From positions 1 to 42,336 of the forward strand of contig JAPYTO010000027.1 of assembly GCA_029941865.1 (NCBI GenBank): a DNA stretch of 42,336 nucleotides. The letters run 5' to 3'. Below, piece by piece: positions 26,371 through 35,965 of the stretch. The stretch's first letter is position 1. Each line of letters starts with the position of its first letter. The translations under genes and the position numbers were made by a program. Source of the DNA: Fuerstiella sp. (GTDB taxonomy: Bacteria; Planctomycetota; Planctomycetia; Planctomycetales; Planctomycetaceae). Under the pieces are notes generated by a model. It did not search any database. It was not told the origin of the DNA and saw only the letters and a program-made list of their open reading frames with translations.

Positions 26371-28125
26371 CTACGCGGAGTGGCTTTTTGACTCGATAAT
26401 CATGGTGATCAATAGCGACAGCAGGACCAACAACAGCAGCACATGGCGAGGCCAGCGAGCGGCGTTGGGGCCTTCTTTCTGCGAACGTACGCCGACTGCT
26501 CGGAAGACAAGCGAGGTCCCTAGAATGATCGTCACCATGTTTGTCAGGAACAGCAGCAGAGCTCCACCGCCTTTGGCGAACTCTCCGTGCGACAAGGCGA
26601 TTCCCGACGTGGCAATAGGTGGTACCAAGGCTGCAGCGATGGCGACTCCGGGCAGGGCCGAAAACAGATTCCTGCGGCCCATGGCGTACGCCGCCGCAGC
26701 TCCGCTGGCCAGTGCGATCAGCAGATCGTAGAACTGCGGCTGAGTTCGGCTTTCCATTTCCTGCGGAAACAGCCGTGCCAGCGACCCCTTGGGCAGCAAC
26801 GTGTCCATGAGTGCGGGCCCCTGCAGCGGCGTGAGCCATTCAAGTTTTGCACATACCTGAACGCACAGGCCAAACAACAGTCCGATGACCATTGCCGTCA
26901 CGAAGCCGCGTAGCGCCGTGCGAAAAGCCACTTTCGTAAGATGGGCGTTGGCGTGAGCGACGCCCAAACCGACGCCGGCGATTGGTGTCATCAGTGGAGC
27001 CACCAGCATTGCCCCGACGATGACAGCTCCCGAGTTTTCCGCCAGTCCCAGGCAGGCAATCAGCGTGGCCAGACTCATCAGAAACACGAAATCAAAGTCC
27101 CATTTCGAACTGTCCTGGACACGTGACACCAGGTCAACTCGTTCTTCCCGCGACAACTGTGGCACGTTGCTTCTGAGTCGTCGAGCTGCTTTGTTCTTCA
27201 GGCGGCTGCTCAACGACTCACCGCGTTTCACGACCGCGACGGCGGGAATTGAAGAACCCTGCTGCGCGTTACCGCCGGGGCTGGCCTGCAGAAAACGCCT
27301 CATCTGGCGGAGGTCTCTTGTCCCCATCAGCAATAAGTCGAATTCATCCGCCTTCAGGTCTCGAAAAGCGTCCGTTGTGCTGGCAGCCACGATGACTTTG
27401 CGACGAAAGACTTCGCGGTCCCTGCTGCGAACCAGACGATTCAGCGTGTTGTCCAGCTGTCGTTGGCCCACCGACTCAGCAACGTCACTGATGTTGGGCT
27501 CGACATACACGGCCGTCGCAGTGCCGCCGCCAAGATGGTCTACCAGCCGCGAGGCGTAGCTGAGCGCCGCTTCGTTGTCGGCTTCATCTGTGATAAACAC
27601 GGCGACGCGGATGTGCTGTTCCACACCCGTGGAATCGTCCCGCATCAGAAAGACGTCGCAGTCAACGGTCGTCAGCAACTGCGTCTGCCAATCCTCGTCG
27701 GCAGTCTGTTCCTTTGAAATTGTGGGAGCCGGCACGACGATCAGCGAGGCGTTTATCTCGTCAACCCTGGTGATGAGATCCGACGTCCAGTGTTCACCAA
27801 TGATCTGCCGCAGCCGCACCAGCAGATCGCCTGGGGCTGCTGCCGTATCTTCTTCAGCCGGATCAATTGGCGCTGATTGATCAGTCGGCGTTTCATTATC
27901 AGTCGGATTTGAAGACAGCTGCTGCACGCTGAGTCGGGCCTGAATGACCAGTTCCTGATCGTCCGCACGAGGTTCGTCGGAGACGTCGACCAGCCGCGTT
28001 TCGCCTGTCTTTCGTTGCATCAGCAGCACGGTTAGATCAGATCCGCGCGAAGCGGCCAGGTGAGCGGCCCACGGCAGCAGATTCCGCACTTCTTCGGGCT
28101 GAGTCGCGATCAGAACTGTTGTCAC
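26371..28125 (-). CDS. Universal-stress-like domain plus DUF389 membrane protein
   Basis: The N-terminal half (about residues 1-300 of 584) resembles two universal stress protein-like units: TVLIATQPEEVRNLLPWAAHLA...DLTVLLMQ, and VAVFITDEADNEAALSYASRLVDHL with the later LLLMGTRDLRQMRRF. The C-terminal half is DUF389: a WDFDFVFLMSLATLIACLGL helix, NSGAVIVGAMLVAPLMTPIAGVGLG, then four or more further membrane spans, including ALPGVAIAAALVPPIATSGIAL. DUF389 proteins (TIGR00341 type) are integral membrane proteins of unknown function. The start is ambiguous: GTG at 28125 places the first Usp strand at the N-terminus; ATG at 28176 adds 17 residues. It follows the 1993-aa fusion gene by 23-74 bases, so cotranscription is likely. 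Confidence 0.85.
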   Translation of the reverse strand: MTTVLIATQPEEVRNLLPWAAHLAASRGSDLTVLLMQRKTGETRLVDVSDEPRADDQELVIQARLSVQQLSSNPTDNETPTDQSAPIDPAEEDTAAAPGDLLVRLRQIIGEHWTSDLITRVDEINASLIVVPAPTISKEQTADEDWQTQLLTTVDCDVFLMRDDSTGVEQHIRVAVFITDEADNEAALSYASRLVDHLGGGTATAVYVEPNISDVAESVGQRQLDNTLNRLVRSRDREVFRRKVIVAASTTDAFRDLKADEFDLLLMGTRDLRQMRRFLQASPGGNAQQGSSIPAVAVVKRGESLSSRLKNKAARRLRSNVPQLSREERVDLVSRVQDSSKWDFDFVFLMSLATLIACLGLAENSGAVIVGAMLVAPLMTPIAGVGLGVAHANAHLTKVAFRTALRGFVTAMVIGLLFGLCVQVCAKLEWLTPLQGPALMDTLLPKGSLARLFPQEMESRTQPQFYDLLIALASGAAAAYAMGRRNLFSALPGVAIAAALVPPIATSGIALSHGEFAKGGGALLLFLTNMVTIILGTSLVFRAVGVRSQKEGPNAARWPRHVLLLLVLLSLLITMIIESKSHSA

Positions 28126-28199
28126 AGTGATTCTCGTGCAGTCGTGATGGGGAACAAAGGGGCGGATTTGGGACATCGTCGAAATCAATGACTGCGCTG

Positions 28200-31100
28200 C
28201 TAACTATCCGGTTCTACCAGGCCCGGAAGTGTTCCGATGTGCAGGGGCCCGGATGTAGATTCCGAATGCTTTGCAGACTGCAGAAAGGAGATCAGACCAG
28301 CCATTTCCTGTTTGGTGATATTTTTTTCGAAGCCTTCGGGCATGAGTGATTTTCCGGTCGCCAACAGTTCATCAACCGTCCCTCGAAGAATGACCTCTGT
28401 TTTGTTTTCCTGCTGCTTCAAAGTGATGGTGGTTGCCGTCTGTGCGGTAATCATGCCGGAGTGAGACTGACCGTTCGTATCCACCAGAACATAGGTTTCA
28501 TATCGTGGCAGCAGGTATCGGTTCGGGTCAAGAATGTGTGTGAGCAATGCCTGCGGGTCTCGTGACGGTGACGCGGCGAGGTCCGGGCCCAACGCGTGGC
28601 CGATGTTTCCCAGTCGATGGCACGACGCACAGTCGCGTTGGAATAGTTTCTGCCCGGCATCGACGTTTGCCGGCAGCGAAAGTGCCGATTCGTACCCGCG
28701 AACAACGTCGGCACGTGCCGTCTTCTGTTGCGATTCGAAGACGTCCGCGGCCTGACTTCGAATCGCCTTGGCCCGATGGTTGAGCAGTTGATCCCGTGCC
28801 GAGGGACCGATCATCGCGACACTGATGCGTCCCTGTTCGATAGCGCTGAACAGCACGGGTATCCAGTTGGTTCTGGATAGCAACACGTTAAGGGTTTTTT
28901 GACGAACGACGGGTGACAGTCGTTCCCAGTGAATAACGAACAGTTCACCTACAGCCTGGTCAGGGTAGGTTGCCAGGGCGTTCACTGCGGCCATCTGAAC
29001 GGCCTCGGTCTGGTTGCCTGAGATCAGTCCCGTCAGCGACTCTTTGGTTTTCACAAGCGGCCAGCAACTCAGGAAGTCGATCGCACTGCGCCGACGGCTG
29101 TCGGGCAGAGCTGCGTTGTTGGCGACGGACCTGGCCTCCGATTCGGCGATTCTCAGGAAGTTGGCTGCCTCGGGCCGGGCCGATTCTCGAAGTCGGGCTC
29201 CCGTTGATTGCATGGCTTTTCCCAGTACCGGCAGCAATCGTTGAGCCAGTGGCTGCGTTGCAACAGAACAGTCTGCCAGGGCATTGATGGCGACGTCCAC
29301 CTGGACAGGATTGTTGCGAGATCCAATCACGGTCATGACCTGACTCAGGAAACTCTCACTGCCGGGTGACGCGATGAAGTTCGCATCGTGCAGTAGTTCG
29401 ACGAACATCGAACCTGCCGCTCGACTGGAGGAACTCAATACGGCCGCTCGCATCCAGCGATCGCTGCCGATCTCTCGCGCCAGTTGGACAAGTGTTTTCG
29501 CTGCAATCGGAGCATCTGTTTCTCCCAGCGAGAAAGCCGCCTGCAAGCGCAGACGAGGGTCGGCAGACTTTGCCGCCTCAACTGCGCCTACCAGCAAGCT
29601 TGGTGATAGATCAAAGAGTGGTTCAGCAAGCTGTACCGCGATTTCCCTGACCCGTACGTGCGGATCGACGATGGCAGCCAGCAGGTCAACGTCTGCCAGA
29701 GCGTTAAGTCCCTGCAGTGACCACATGGCGTGAAGTTTCGCCTGGGGGCGGTTGCTGTCCCGCAGCAGGCGACGCAGTGGATCAACGGCGGTCGGATCCT
29801 GCTGTTCATACAACAACCGATGGGCTGTGTCGCGGTACCAGCCATGCGGACTTTCCAGTTGCTGTACCAGTTGTGCCGTTGACGCAGCACCCAGCGACGG
29901 AGGACCGGGATAACGAAATCCAGGCGGGGCAAGGCGATAGATGCGTCCGTGTTGCCGACCACTCTTGAAGTCAACGAACTTCGTGACGTCCAGTGGCACA
30001 TGAATTGTCTCCAGAATCTCACGACTCATGTCCAGCACATACAACGTCCCGTCCGGAGCATTGATGAAGTTGACCGGGCGAAACCAATTGTCGGAGGAAC
30101 GAACAAACTCCGTTCCTTGATCGGCGCGTGCCGAAGAAAACGTGACTCCATCGGCCGACAGCGTCCGGCGATGAATCAGATTATTCTGAGCGCCGCCGAT
30201 AAAGATGTTGCCGTAATACTCCGATGGGTATGCGCCGCCGCGGTAGACTGTGACGCCAGCCGCGGCATCGATGACGTGATGGCTGGCCCCGGCCGCATTT
30301 GCCGACCTCGCTCCAATCGCAATTCGTCGACTTGAACGAATCATGCGCCAGCGTTCGAGCGGGCTGATGCGCAGACAGGGAACTGGCCCGGACGTCAGAT
30401 GCTGCAGAGCATCGGTGACAGGAAGGAACGGATTTCGCTCCAGATATCTTTGCGGAAGCACGGCGTGCAGTAGAGGTCGTGATTCGCTGCACAGGAAACG
30501 GTTGCCCCAGTCGTCGAACGCGTTTCCAAATTGAACCGTGCCGGTGATCGACTCAAACCGGTCGTCGACGGGATTGAAGCGAAAGTCACGACCGCTCACA
30601 GAAATCGGCGAATCGCCGACCAGATTCGAATCTTCGTAGCGAACCTCGCCTCCATTTCCGGCGGTCGACCCGTAGATCCGGTGATCGAGCCACCACGTCA
30701 GATTATTCAGCATCGCCTGCTGATTGCCTGTGCCGAAACCGGTGTAGACCTTTCGTCGAACGTCCGCTTTGTTGTCTCCATCGGTGTCCTTCAGATACCA
30801 GATATCCGGAGCAGCAGCGACATAGACGCCTCCCTTCCATGGTGCGACGCCGCCCGCCCACAGCAGGTGCTCGGCAAACACGTGACTCTCATCAAACGTG
30901 CCGTCGCCATTGGTGTCCTTCAGCAGCCGCAGAGTTCCGATCGGTTTTCGACCTTCCGCCGGCTTGTACGGATAGTCACGCATTTCGCAGACGTAAAGAT
31001 TTCCGTTTTCATCAAAGCATGCGGCAATGGGATCGTTGACCAGTGGTTCCTTCGCGACAAGCTGCATTTCAAAGTCGCCGACGGTTTCAAACGACCGCAA

Positions 31101-34100
31101 TGCTTCGCTGATGGGTTTCGGCGGCAACGGTTTCAGGAACTCCTTGAGTTCCGCGTCAGTGTGCTCACGTTTTCCAGGATCATCGATCATTGCCTGCACC
31201 ACGCTGACATCGGACGGATGCCCGGTGGCTGAGGCCCCGCCGTTCTCGCGGATCTTCATCAGAATGTCGCGGGACTTTTCGAAGTACGCGATGACCTTCG
31301 CCTGTTCAGCGAACTTTCGCTTCTTGTGGAATGCAATCTGAGAATCGATCGCCGTCACCAAAACGTCCAGCGAACGGCGTTCGTACGGAGCCTGGTCATC
31401 GAAGTAAACAAACACGGGATTCGTATGCGCTTCCGCGTCGGGTGTCCCGTTTTTCGACAGGGAAAAAGCTCGAGCCGCGATCCACGTGGACCTGTCCAGC
31501 CTCAACGGCACCTCGAAGTTCAGCCAGTTCCTCAGTCCCTGACCCTTTGGGATTTCGATTTCGTGAAGAATACGCCCATTGCCGATTATCTGTACGTTGG
31601 TGACGGGAGCGACATCACATCGAACTCGGACACGGGCTTTGACGGTGGATCGGCCTTCTGACGACAAAACGGGGCCATTGCCCGAATCCGGTGAGTTCAC
31701 GGTGATCTGTTCTCCCGGATGTTTCCCGTCCACCGTAAACAACATCAAAGGTCCGTTGGTGAAGAAGCTTCGACCTGTGGCCATCTGCCGTGTCCAGCGT
31801 TCAAAGCTGGGGGGCTGGATAGCGTTCGGAGTCCCGGTCTCTGTGAGAGCCGGGGACTCTTCGCCGCAGTACACGTACGTCTTACAGTCGCCGAGTTTTC
31901 GGCAGGCGGGATAGTCGCAGGCTCCCATCGCTGGCACTCGAAACCCGGTGTTCAACATGTGATACCAGTGATCCAGCCCGATGCCGCGATAAACACCGAA
32001 TTGCAGCAATTCAACGCCGTCTACATTGCCCTGCACGACATCGGCGTAGATCTCTTTCGCGTAGCCTCCATGAGCATAGAACGACACCCCTCCGGCATCG
32101 CGAGCAAGTTGTCCGACGTGTCCGAACGGTGGCCAGTTGTCCGCATTGTTCGACTGGGCATTCATCACAAGTTCGTCCAGCAGATAAAGATTCAGATGTC
32201 CGTAGCTGGAACTTCTGTATTCCTGCCCGGACTGAATGAAGTAGGTGCCCCGCGACCTGGTTGAGCGGTGACCGGTTCCTTTGATTTGCGGCGCGTCCAT
32301 TCGTTTCATGAAACCGGAATACGGGCCAGCCGGATCGTTGTAAGCGAGGATTGATCCGTAATGAATGTCCTCAGCCTGCATCAGTCCGAGAATTCGGTCG
32401 TCGTCCGTGTCGTCCAGTCGCTGGATGTGGATGTGGGGATCACCCGACCAATAGCCGTGGTGGTCCATCGGCACAGTCTTTGAAAGTCGGACCGTTACTT
32501 CCCTGGGCGGATCAGGAAATGAACGGGAAGAAGATGGGTCCACGACGTTCGTTGTGAGAGAGACTGGCTGGTACTCGAAACCTTTCCAGACTTCGACGCG
32601 AACCGTTCCCGCAGGTACTCTCACTGAGGCCGTCCCGTCCGAATAGAAAAATCGACCGAGGTAACGAACCGGTGCCTTTCCCTGTCGGTTGCCCCAGCCG
32701 GAAACAGGCCAGACTCCGGTAAGACTGTGCAGTTTGAAGTCGTTGTCCTGCGGTTCGTAGTAGTTGCCGTCCGGCCCAACGACATTTATGCGGCAATGAG
32801 TGGGCTCACCTGAATCGGCATCCAGTATTCTGAGACGCAGTGTCGCGGTGTGAAATCCCTGGGCCACTTTAGGGACGCCCACTTTGTCAAATCCAGGCGG
32901 AGTAAAGATTAGCTGTTCGTCTTTTGGACCAGCGTCTTTGAATGAGTAACCGGGCCTTAGAAGATCGCGACTCGCACTTGAATCTGAAACCGTCTGCCAA
33001 CCCTGAAGAGGCGATAAAGCTGCCGCATCGATGGATTCGCTGCCCTGCAACGCGTTCGATGGGCGAGGGTGGTCAGGGGAAAACACCCGCATGCGCTCAG
33101 GCGGCTCGATTGTGATTCGCGTCAGATCCTCCGGGATCGGCTGGTCGTTGCCGACAACTGCCTTTTCCGGTGCGGCGAAGTCGTTGACCGTCATTCGCAG
33201 GTGTTTCGCAAAGAATTCGTAGACGGCCTTGCGTTTGCTCGGCCCGAAATCGTGAGCTTCTTCCGGCAGGTGAACGTTGGTGACCGCATCCTTTGCACCG
33301 GACAGGGAATACATTTGCTGCATGAAGGGAAATCCGACTGTCGGGAAATCCTTCGTCGAATCGGTGCCTACTGAAATCAGAAGCTGCGGCGTGGGGGCGC
33401 ATGCGGCGGCCAGTTCGATCGCGTTGGTCTGCGCAACCTTCATGATGGGCAGCCCCCCCTCACATAGACACCCCTGATCCTCGGTCCATGGGTAGATAAT
33501 GACAGCAGGAGCCACCGCGGTGACTCGATCATCGATCAGTGCCAGAAACATTGCCTGAGTCCCACCGCCGGATGCGCCGGTGACTCCCACGCGAGTGCTG
33601 TCGACTCGCGAAAGAGACGTCAGGAAATCGACGACACGCAAACTGTTCCACGTTTGCAGTGCCAGCACAAGTGGATCCTCGTGAGTCGTCTGAGTGGAAT
33701 CCTGGTAGCCCACCATGCTGTACGAGAACACCGTGGCACCCATTCGCGCCAGATGGGCACACCGAACCTGCTGGCTCTCCCGAAAACGCCCGAGTGGACG
33801 GAAGTGACCATGCGGACACAGAATGACGGGACCGAGATCCTTGCGACCGACCGGACGATACAGATTACCCGTGCAGTAAAATCCCGGAAACGTTTCCAGT
33901 GCCACGTTTTCGACGGAGTAATCTTTGTAGGTGCGCAGTTCGTTTACGATCGCAGGCACAGACGCTCGCGCCACCAACGGTGAGATCTTCACAGCTTTCA
34001 GGAATTCCTGACGCAGTTCCACCCGACGTTCGGCCCATGTTTCGGGGGTGGTGTATTTTGTTCGGGAGTCCTCAAGCTGCCGCAACGCCGTTTGCCGGTC

Positions 34101-34181
34101 CGCAAGAGCTGTCGGCAAGCATGCGAACAGAAATATCGCACTCATGAGGTTGTTTCGTCGATCGCGTCCGCATGCAAACAT
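28200..34181 (-). CDS. Giant exported fusion: AXE1-like hydrolase, CehA/PHP-like domain, PVC heme-protein propeller, HEAT repeats and cytochrome c
   Basis: A single 1993-aa frame with a signal peptide (residues 1-27, LMSAIFLFACLPTALA). Residues about 60-340 are an acetyl-xylan-esterase-like alpha/beta hydrolase: VILCPHGHFRPLG, nucleophile motif GVTGASGGGTQ near 200, and His in EEAHDFG near 309. Residues about 500-900 carry a beta-sandwich and a CehA/McbA-like PHP region: GDPHIHIQR near 583, FYAHGGYAKE near 699 and MGACDYPACRK. From about 1035 comes the PVC-type heme-binding propeller (FDENGNLYVCEMRDYPYKP, DTNGDGTFD, WWLDHRIYGSTAG, YVLDMSREILE), then helical HEAT-like repeats (about 1410-1840) and cytochrome c (CASCHRLGNIGHALGPDL near 1850). 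A periplasmic enzyme coupling hydrolysis with redox is inferred. The start at 34181 follows GGAG; an upstream in-frame start at 34205 and a downstream ATG at 34145 are alternatives. Confidence 0.9.
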   Translation of the reverse strand: MFACGRDRRNNLMSAIFLFACLPTALADRQTALRQLEDSRTKYTTPETWAERRVELRQEFLKAVKISPLVARASVPAIVNELRTYKDYSVENVALETFPGFYCTGNLYRPVGRKDLGPVILCPHGHFRPLGRFRESQQVRCAHLARMGATVFSYSMVGYQDSTQTTHEDPLVLALQTWNSLRVVDFLTSLSRVDSTRVGVTGASGGGTQAMFLALIDDRVTAVAPAVIIYPWTEDQGCLCEGGLPIMKVAQTNAIELAAACAPTPQLLISVGTDSTKDFPTVGFPFMQQMYSLSGAKDAVTNVHLPEEAHDFGPSKRKAVYEFFAKHLRMTVNDFAAPEKAVVGNDQPIPEDLTRITIEPPERMRVFSPDHPRPSNALQGSESIDAAALSPLQGWQTVSDSSASRDLLRPGYSFKDAGPKDEQLIFTPPGFDKVGVPKVAQGFHTATLRLRILDADSGEPTHCRINVVGPDGNYYEPQDNDFKLHSLTGVWPVSGWGNRQGKAPVRYLGRFFYSDGTASVRVPAGTVRVEVWKGFEYQPVSLTTNVVDPSSSRSFPDPPREVTVRLSKTVPMDHHGYWSGDPHIHIQRLDDTDDDRILGLMQAEDIHYGSILAYNDPAGPYSGFMKRMDAPQIKGTGHRSTRSRGTYFIQSGQEYRSSSYGHLNLYLLDELVMNAQSNNADNWPPFGHVGQLARDAGGVSFYAHGGYAKEIYADVVQGNVDGVELLQFGVYRGIGLDHWYHMLNTGFRVPAMGACDYPACRKLGDCKTYVYCGEESPALTETGTPNAIQPPSFERWTRQMATGRSFFTNGPLMLFTVDGKHPGEQITVNSPDSGNGPVLSSEGRSTVKARVRVRCDVAPVTNVQIIGNGRILHEIEIPKGQGLRNWLNFEVPLRLDRSTWIAARAFSLSKNGTPDAEAHTNPVFVYFDDQAPYERRSLDVLVTAIDSQIAFHKKRKFAEQAKVIAYFEKSRDILMKIRENGGASATGHPSDVSVVQAMIDDPGKREHTDAELKEFLKPLPPKPISEALRSFETVGDFEMQLVAKEPLVNDPIAACFDENGNLYVCEMRDYPYKPAEGRKPIGTLRLLKDTNGDGTFDESHVFAEHLLWAGGVAPWKGGVYVAAAPDIWYLKDTDGDNKADVRRKVYTGFGTGNQQAMLNNLTWWLDHRIYGSTAGNGGEVRYEDSNLVGDSPISVSGRDFRFNPVDDRFESITGTVQFGNAFDDWGNRFLCSESRPLLHAVLPQRYLERNPFLPVTDALQHLTSGPVPCLRISPLERWRMIRSSRRIAIGARSANAAGASHHVIDAAAGVTVYRGGAYPSEYYGNIFIGGAQNNLIHRRTLSADGVTFSSARADQGTEFVRSSDNWFRPVNFINAPDGTLYVLDMSREILETIHVPLDVTKFVDFKSGRQHGRIYRLAPPGFRYPGPPSLGAASTAQLVQQLESPHGWYRDTAHRLLYEQQDPTAVDPLRRLLRDSNRPQAKLHAMWSLQGLNALADVDLLAAIVDPHVRVREIAVQLAEPLFDLSPSLLVGAVEAAKSADPRLRLQAAFSLGETDAPIAAKTLVQLAREIGSDRWMRAAVLSSSSRAAGSMFVELLHDANFIASPGSESFLSQVMTVIGSRNNPVQVDVAINALADCSVATQPLAQRLLPVLGKAMQSTGARLRESARPEAANFLRIAESEARSVANNAALPDSRRRSAIDFLSCWPLVKTKESLTGLISGNQTEAVQMAAVNALATYPDQAVGELFVIHWERLSPVVRQKTLNVLLSRTNWIPVLFSAIEQGRISVAMIGPSARDQLLNHRAKAIRSQAADVFESQQKTARADVVRGYESALSLPANVDAGQKLFQRDCASCHRLGNIGHALGPDLAASPSRDPQALLTHILDPNRYLLPRYETYVLVDTNGQSHSGMITAQTATTITLKQQENKTEVILRGTVDELLATGKSLMPEGFEKNITKQEMAGLISFLQSAKHSESTSGPLHIGTLPGLVEPDS

Positions 34182-34255
34182 GAGTCGCTTACTCCGCTGG
34201 CCCACTGGTGATGCCCACTGATTTTACTGTCGCTGCAGTTCCGTGCCCCAATCCG

Positions 34256-34495
34256 TCACTCGTCGGGCGGCGACTTGGAAAACAGATGATTCAGTAGCGC
34301 CGTCGGTTCAAGCGAACCCACAACTTCCTTGATCAGCAGAGCGCCGAAAATGAAGAATCCCGCAAATCCGAGGATGACCACCAACTCGGCGATCCGCCCG
34401 GCGAAGCTCGAAAACGCAGCCGCTCCGATTGATGCAGCGAAGCACATCGCAATCGCCGTTTGACTGGCAGGTGTAGAGCTATCGGAATCAGACAT
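34256..34495 (-). CDS. Small membrane protein in the SPFH cluster
   Basis: The 79-aa product (ATG at 34493-34495, AAGGA seven bases upstream) starts with a Ser/Asp/Thr-rich soluble segment MSDSDSSTPASQ. It then has two hydrophobic stretches, AIAMCFAASIGAAAFSSFAG and ELVVILGFAGFFIFGALLI, and a short polar C-terminus. It is not a recognised family. It is the last gene of a three-gene minus-strand cluster behind the zinc-ribbon and SPFH proteins (gap 123 bases), so a role with those at the membrane is inferred from position only. Confidence 0.6.
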   Translation of the reverse strand: MSDSDSSTPASQTAIAMCFAASIGAAAFSSFAGRIAELVVILGFAGFFIFGALLIKEVVGSLEPTALLNHLFSKSPPDE

Positions 34496-34618
34496 CGTAA
34501 ATCCTTGCATGGCGGAGGAGTATGTGGTGACGGTTGGGCATACCAGAGGTTCGAGAGTTTTGTAGGCCATGACCTGTCATGGCAATACGGATGCGCCAGG
34601 AAAGGTGATGGCCTACGA

Positions 34619-35875
34619 CTACTGCTGCGAAACGGCAGCAATCACTCCGACGACGGCCAGGCCCGCAAGCACGGCAAACATGATCTTCCAGACGCTGTAT
34701 GGACGCTCGCCCTGAACTTCGCCCGTGGCCGCATTGACAAAAACCTGAAACGTCTTGTCGCTGTATCTGTGCGCCAGCAGCCAGACCGGCAGCAACAGGT
34801 GCTTATAGGTGATCGCTTCGTAGCGGCTGTTGACGGACTGGACGCGCTGAGTGTCTCCGCCGATGCGTTGTCGCACGTCCGACTGGATCGCGTCGTCAAT
34901 TCGTGACTTTGCTTCCTCGAAACAACGGTCCAGTTCTATGTCGTACGTGCGAGCCAGGTGCCCGGCCAGCATCTGCTGGTTGAAGGCAACGACGTTCTGC
35001 AACGGCCACGGTTCCAGTGCCAGCATGAATTTGCGATTCAGGCCCGTATTGGCCAGTACGACGATGTCGTCAAAGAAACGCTGAAACCGACCACTGGCCG
35101 GATACCAGCGGGTTCTCATTTCCCGTCGCTCGTTCTTGCCCGATCCGACCGTCACCCAGTAATGCTCGCCACGTTGTCCGCTGTAGGCTGTAAACGTCAT
35201 CGAATCCACGGTGAAGTACGAAAGATAGACACCGTTGAATTTCCCCTCTGCTCCCTGTTTTCGAAAACTATTGGGAGCGAACCACCGGGAATCCACCCAC
35301 TCCTGCAGATTCGTCTGTGCCTGCTGACGTTCGATCTGAAACGGCAGGACCCCATCCACGGGAATACGGTTCTCTTCACATTTGTGAGCGTTCTCCAACT
35401 GCACGGGCGAGCCGCAGTAAGGACAGTGAGTGCTGGTCAGAGTGCCAATGAATTCGACATTGCCGCTGCAGGAATCGCAGCGCAATTCGTTTCGGCTGGT
35501 GCTGACGCCGGCATGTACTTCATCGCCGGCTTCGATTTTCTTCTGCGCAGCCTGTTGACGCCAGCTGCGGATTTTCTCCAGCATGGAGTGGAAATCCTGC
35601 TCAACGACAGCGGCATCGTCGGACAGTTCGATTTGCTTGACGTGACCACAGAACGGACAGGCCAGTACCTGATCACCGATTCTGAACTCAAGATCCGCGC
35701 CACAGCCATCGCAGGGGAACATGCGTCCTGCCCCGGAATCGAATGTCTGGCCCACGGAATCCGTGGCGGCATCGTTCCGGGGGATTTCACCCGCAGCACT
35801 GGGATCTGCGGGAGTCCCCGCGGGTAATGCCGGAGGAACGCGGTCATCGGCGTTATCTGGCGTGATGTCAGCCAT
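34619..35875 (-). CDS. Zinc-ribbon protein with C-terminal membrane anchor (YdjG-like)
   Basis: The 418-aa protein has two CxxC...CxxC zinc ribbons, at about residues 54-78 (CDGCGADLEF, CPFCG) and 132-154 (CDSCSGNVEF, CPYCGSP), then a soluble domain rich in Trp and aromatic residues (VYLSYFTVDSMTFTAYSGQRG), and a single C-terminal span IMFAVLAGLAVVGVIAAVS. This matches TFIIB-type zinc-ribbon membrane proteins such as YdjG of Bacillus subtilis, which acts with PspA-like YdjF and SPFH protein YdjI in membrane stress. It follows the SPFH gene by 90 bases, preserving that pairing. The ATG at 35873-35875 is preferred; a further upstream start at 35935 is possible. Function in planctomycetes is inferred from the neighbourhood. 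Confidence 0.8.
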   Translation of the reverse strand: MADITPDNADDRVPPALPAGTPADPSAAGEIPRNDAATDSVGQTFDSGAGRMFPCDGCGADLEFRIGDQVLACPFCGHVKQIELSDDAAVVEQDFHSMLEKIRSWRQQAAQKKIEAGDEVHAGVSTSRNELRCDSCSGNVEFIGTLTSTHCPYCGSPVQLENAHKCEENRIPVDGVLPFQIERQQAQTNLQEWVDSRWFAPNSFRKQGAEGKFNGVYLSYFTVDSMTFTAYSGQRGEHYWVTVGSGKNERREMRTRWYPASGRFQRFFDDIVVLANTGLNRKFMLALEPWPLQNVVAFNQQMLAGHLARTYDIELDRCFEEAKSRIDDAIQSDVRQRIGGDTQRVQSVNSRYEAITYKHLLLPVWLLAHRYSDKTFQVFVNAATGEVQGERPYSVWKIMFAVLAGLAVVGVIAAVSQQ

Positions 35876-35965
35876 ATCAGAGGCAACCCTCGATTGTCGA
35901 TCGAACCTGGTTTGAGCCTGCCGTCGCAGCATCACTCAAACCAGGCAGTCTGTCTGAAAACTGAT

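Noticed and set aside
29949..32264. Several plus-strand frames of 100-230 codons opposite the giant fusion gene
   Set aside because: The minus strand encodes recognised domains throughout; these are antisense shadows.
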